Shown here: piece by piece, positions 61,787 through 64,000 of the stretch
Numbering within the stretch: position 1 is the stretch's first letter
Layout of the letters: the number at the start of each line of letters is the position of its first letter
Assembly (NCBI RefSeq): GCF_029945925.1
Contig: NZ_JAQSDN010000070.1
Coordinates: forward strand, 31,388-95,387
Length of the DNA: 64,000 nt
Source: Polaromonas sp.
Lineage (GTDB): Bacteria; Pseudomonadota; Gammaproteobacteria; Burkholderiales; Burkholderiaceae_C
Direction: 5' to 3'
Translations under genes and position numbers: made by a program
The notes under the pieces: model-generated
The model's input: the letters and a program-made list of their open reading frames with translations, nothing else
What the model was told of the DNA's origin: nothing
The model's database searches: none

Positions 61787-62674
61787 CTAACGGTCAGCCA
61801 GATATTTGAAAATGGCCGCGTCATCGAGCGCGGCCAGCCCCGCGCGATGCGCCTGGGAAAACACGTCGCTGGCGCGCGCGCCGAGTGGCCCCTCGAAACC
61901 GGCGGCCCGGGCCGCTTCCACCGCCAGGCGGGTGTCTTTTTCGAGCAGCGTCAGATGCGCACGCGGCGCGTAGTCGCCGGCAATGGCCCGGCGCATGCGG
62001 TCGGAGCCTATCCAGCTCTGGCCGCTAGACTGCTCGATGACATCCAGGGTCCGCCCCGGGTCCAGGCCCAGGCGCCCGGCCAGGGCCAGCACCTCGGCCG
62101 CTCCGACCAGGTTGATGCCGGCCAGCAGGTTGTTGACAAGCTTGGTGCGCGCGCCGTCGCCGGGTCGGTCGCTGATGCGAAAGACCTTGCCCGACAGGGC
62201 CTGCAGCAAGTCCGCCTGCTGTTCATACACGGCCGGTGCGCAAGCGACCATGAGGCTCATGGAGCCATCACGCGCCCGCGCCGGCCCACCCGACATGGGC
62301 GCGTCCACCGTGTGCACACCCAGCGCCGCCAGCCGGCCCGCAAAAGCCTCGACATCCTGCGGCGAGATCGTCGGGCACAGCATCACGGTGTGCCCCGGCT
62401 GCAGCATGCGCGCCAGGCCGTCCGGCCCGAACAACACGGCGTCGGTCTGCGCGGCGTCCACCACGCAAACAATGAATGCTACTGAATTAATAGCTGCCTG
62501 CGCAGGTACAGCAAGGGCTGAAGCCCATTTTTCCTCCAAGTCTGCGACTTTGACAGGATCGATATCGCAGACCTGCACGGCCCAGCCGCGGGCCAGCAGG
62601 TTGGCTGCCATGGCGCCGCCCATGTTGCCGGTGCCGATGATGGAAACCGTCTTGGGGGACAGGGGCGTGCTCAC
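61787..62674 (-). CDS. 3-hydroxyisobutyrate-dehydrogenase-like NAD(P)-dependent oxidoreductase
   Basis: A 295-residue beta-hydroxyacid dehydrogenase. The N-terminal dinucleotide fold is VSIIGTGNMGGAMAANLLAR, the substrate-binding loop VDAPMSGGPARARDGSMSLM, and the catalytic Lys is in RTKLVNNLLAGINLVGAAEV (KxxxN). The closest groups are GarR/GlxR tartronate semialdehyde reductases and LtnD-type enzymes; substrate is unclear. Residues about 48-67 are encoded by an R1 repeat inserted in frame between the end of beta-2 and beta-3. It ends near a non-coding gap to the YegP locus, and the rodA stop lies one base upstream of its start codon. Confidence 0.88.
   Translation of the reverse strand: MSTPLSPKTVSIIGTGNMGGAMAANLLARGWAVQVCDIDPVKVADLEEKWASALAVPAQAAINSVAFIVCVVDAAQTDAVLFGPDGLARMLQPGHTVMLCPTISPQDVEAFAGRLAALGVHTVDAPMSGGPARARDGSMSLMVACAPAVYEQQADLLQALSGKVFRISDRPGDGARTKLVNNLLAGINLVGAAEVLALAGRLGLDPGRTLDVIEQSSGQSWIGSDRMRRAIAGDYAPRAHLTLLEKDTRLAVEAARAAGFEGPLGARASDVFSQAHRAGLAALDDAAIFKYLADR
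62476..62533 (+). repeat. R1 repeat inserted within the dehydrogenase gene
   Basis: Plus-strand order ATGCTACTGAATTAATAGCT, GCCTGCGCAGG, GCAAGGGCTGAAGCCCA and a T5 run, the clearest R1 copy in the window. Translated on the minus strand it gives the EKWASALAVPAQAAINSVAF segment without a stop codon. Confidence 0.8.
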
Positions 62675-62675
62675 C

Positions 62676-63830
62676 TTAACTTTGCACCAGTCGCTTGGCC
62701 TTCGAAATCGACATCAGGATGCCTACGGCGAGCCCCAGCGTCACCATGGCCGTGCCGCCGTAACTGATGAAGGGCAAAGGCACGCCGACCACCGGCAGGA
62801 TGCCGCTGACCATGCCCATGTTGACAAAAGCGTAAGTGAAAAAGATCATGGTGACCGCGCCGGCGAGCAGGCGGGAGAACAGCGAGGGGGCCTCCAGCGC
62901 AATGACCAGGCCGCGAAAGATCAGGAAAATGAAGCCGGCGATCAGCGCCAGGTTGCCGACCAGCCCGAACTCCTCGGAGTAGGCGGCAAAAATGAAGTCG
63001 GTGGTGCGTTCGGGGATGAACTCCAGGTGAGTCTGCGTACCCTGCATGAAGCCCTTGCCGAACATCCCGCCCGAGCCGATGGCAATCATGCCCTGGATGA
63101 TGTGAAAGCCCTTGCCCAGCGGGTCCCGCGTCGGGTCGAGCAGCGTGCAGATGCGCTGCTGCTGGTAGTCGTGCAGCACCGGCCAGCGCACGCCGTCGGC
63201 GCACAGCTGCGGCCCGAACCAGACCACCAGGAAAATGCCGGCCAGCCCCAGCAGCACCGGCGGCGCAATCAGCTTCCAGCTCAAGCCGGCAAAAAAGATC
63301 ACCGCCAGGCCAGCCGCCAGCACCAGCAGCGAGGTGCCCAGGTCGGGCTGCTTCATGATCAGGCCGACAGGCACCACCAGTAACAGGCAGGCAACCAGGT
63401 AGTCGAGCGGACGCAGTTGCCCTTCGCGTTTCTGGAACCACCAGGCCAGCATCAGCGGCATGGCAATTTTCAGGATCTCGCTGGGCTGGATCACGATGCC
63501 CAGGTTGATCCAGCGTTTCGCGCCTTTTTTCGTGATGCCGAAAATCGCCACGGCCACCAGCAGGGCCACACCCAGCACATACAGGGGCACGGCAAACGCC
63601 ATCAGGCGCTGCGGCGGGATCTGCGCCACGACAAACATGATGCCCCCGGCGATCAGCATGTTGCGGCCGTGGTCCATGAAGCGGGTGCCGTGGTCAAAGC
63701 CCGACGAATACATGATCATCAGGCCGGCGCTGGCCAGCAGGAAAACGGCAAACGCCAACGGGCCGTCGAAGCCCTGGAACATCGGGGCGGCGCGCTGGAA
63801 AATGGAGGGTTTGTCGAAAACGGCGGACAT
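62676..63830 (-). CDS. rodA: Rod-shape-determining peptidoglycan glycosyltransferase RodA
   Basis: SEDS-family polymerase of the elongasome. The 384-residue protein has about ten membrane segments, with SAGLMIMYSSGFDHGTRFMD, KKGAKRWINLGIVIQPSEIL (the SEDS signature with Pro-Ser-Glu), LMKQPDLGTSLLVLAAG-type motif with the catalytic Asp, and the C-terminal LPFISYGGTAMVTLGLAVGI. GAGG lies just upstream of the ATG. In relatives mrdA (PBP2) precedes it on the same strand. Confidence 0.95.
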   Translation of the reverse strand: MSAVFDKPSIFQRAAPMFQGFDGPLAFAVFLLASAGLMIMYSSGFDHGTRFMDHGRNMLIAGGIMFVVAQIPPQRLMAFAVPLYVLGVALLVAVAIFGITKKGAKRWINLGIVIQPSEILKIAMPLMLAWWFQKREGQLRPLDYLVACLLLVVPVGLIMKQPDLGTSLLVLAAGLAVIFFAGLSWKLIAPPVLLGLAGIFLVVWFGPQLCADGVRWPVLHDYQQQRICTLLDPTRDPLGKGFHIIQGMIAIGSGGMFGKGFMQGTQTHLEFIPERTTDFIFAAYSEEFGLVGNLALIAGFIFLIFRGLVIALEAPSLFSRLLAGAVTMIFFTYAFVNMGMVSGILPVVGVPLPFISYGGTAMVTLGLAVGILMSISKAKRLVQS

Positions 63831-64000
63831 GAGGAGGGATTATCTGCCAGCTGGTGCTGGCGGTTTGTGAATTGAAGTTAATCCGGCATCACGCTGCGCC
63901 TTGGGTTTGCACTGGACAGTAGGTCCAACTCCCCACTCCCTCCCCCCGCCCCTCCCTCGCCCCGCCCCTCCCTCGCCCCGCTGGGCGATGGCGGGGAGCT
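63831..64000 (-). other. Region upstream of rodA, possibly the mrdA 3' end
   Basis: Two minus-strand frames remain open to the window edge, stopping at 63840-63842 (ending SIHKPPAPAGR) and 63878-63880 (ending NPRRSVMPD). Either could be the tail of mrdA, which usually precedes rodA, but neither carries a recognisable PBP2 motif. The segment 63938-63984 is a tandem GC-rich repeat with two copies of GCCCCTCCCTCGCCCC and partial neighbours, so it may instead be non-coding. Confidence 0.3.

Overview
The window looks like chromosomal DNA of a high-GC betaproteobacterium of the order Burkholderiales. The best fit is family Comamonadaceae, near Polaromonas or Rhodoferax. This is inferred from the overall protein character, from gene neighbourhoods typical of that group (dusB-fis-purH; tlpA-aroQ-accB-accC-prmA; pilS-pilR-ampD; nrdA-nrdB), and from two families of short intergenic repeats that I associate with Comamonadaceae. 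No database search was run. There is no prophage, CRISPR array, rRNA operon or transposase gene.

Layout. 1-2890 (minus): dusB-fis-purH, with purH cut by the window edge. 3032-9629: a YqaA-type membrane protein, an S4-domain pseudouridine-synthase homologue lacking the catalytic Asp, a 267-bp element with perfect 27-bp terminal inverted repeats abutting ychF, a small rhodanese gene, a decayed second copy of the ychF 5' end, a 7TM receptor with a degenerate GGDEF domain, and a MOSC protein. 9705-13630 (plus): a UbiH-family hydroxylase, dsbC and an M61 peptidase. 13640-17715: phenylacetate catabolism genes paaG-paaI-paaK diverging from a paaF-like hydratase across a perfect palindrome that is probably a TetR-type (PaaR) operator. 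17932-18051: tRNA-Met with promoter and terminator. 18077-27184 (plus): a small exported protein, miaB, the glrK-qseG-glrR type envelope two-component cluster, and opgG-opgH for osmoregulated periplasmic glucans. 27287-33492: ffh, a CcsA-like protein, a PP0621-like protein, pilS-pilR and ampD. 33683-38799: nrdA and nrdB preceded by a pair of NrdR boxes, then a histone-H1-like Lys/Ala-rich protein.

38995-45704 is a long minus-strand block: PfkB kinase, zinc-ribbon protein, prmA, accC, accB, aroQ, a TlpA-like thioredoxin and a conserved unknown. mpl diverges from it. 47446-51062 (minus) holds small unknowns and aroG. aroG is preceded by an attenuator: a leader peptide rich in Tyr, Phe and Trp codons, an antiterminator segment and a strong intrinsic terminator. 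51348-59670 is a catabolic island: a frameshifted cyclase pseudogene, a GntR/FadR-type regulator with an operator just before its start codon, a complete branched-chain-amino-acid-type ABC transporter, and an acyl-CoA ligase. 59685-63830 (minus): tldD, a frameshifted YegP-family gene, a 3-hydroxyisobutyrate-dehydrogenase-like gene and rodA.

The most notable observations are the aroG attenuator, the two interspersed repeats that have become in-frame peptide insertions inside prmA and the dehydrogenase gene, the non-autonomous terminal-inverted-repeat element at the ychF stop codon, and several proteins with altered catalytic motifs.
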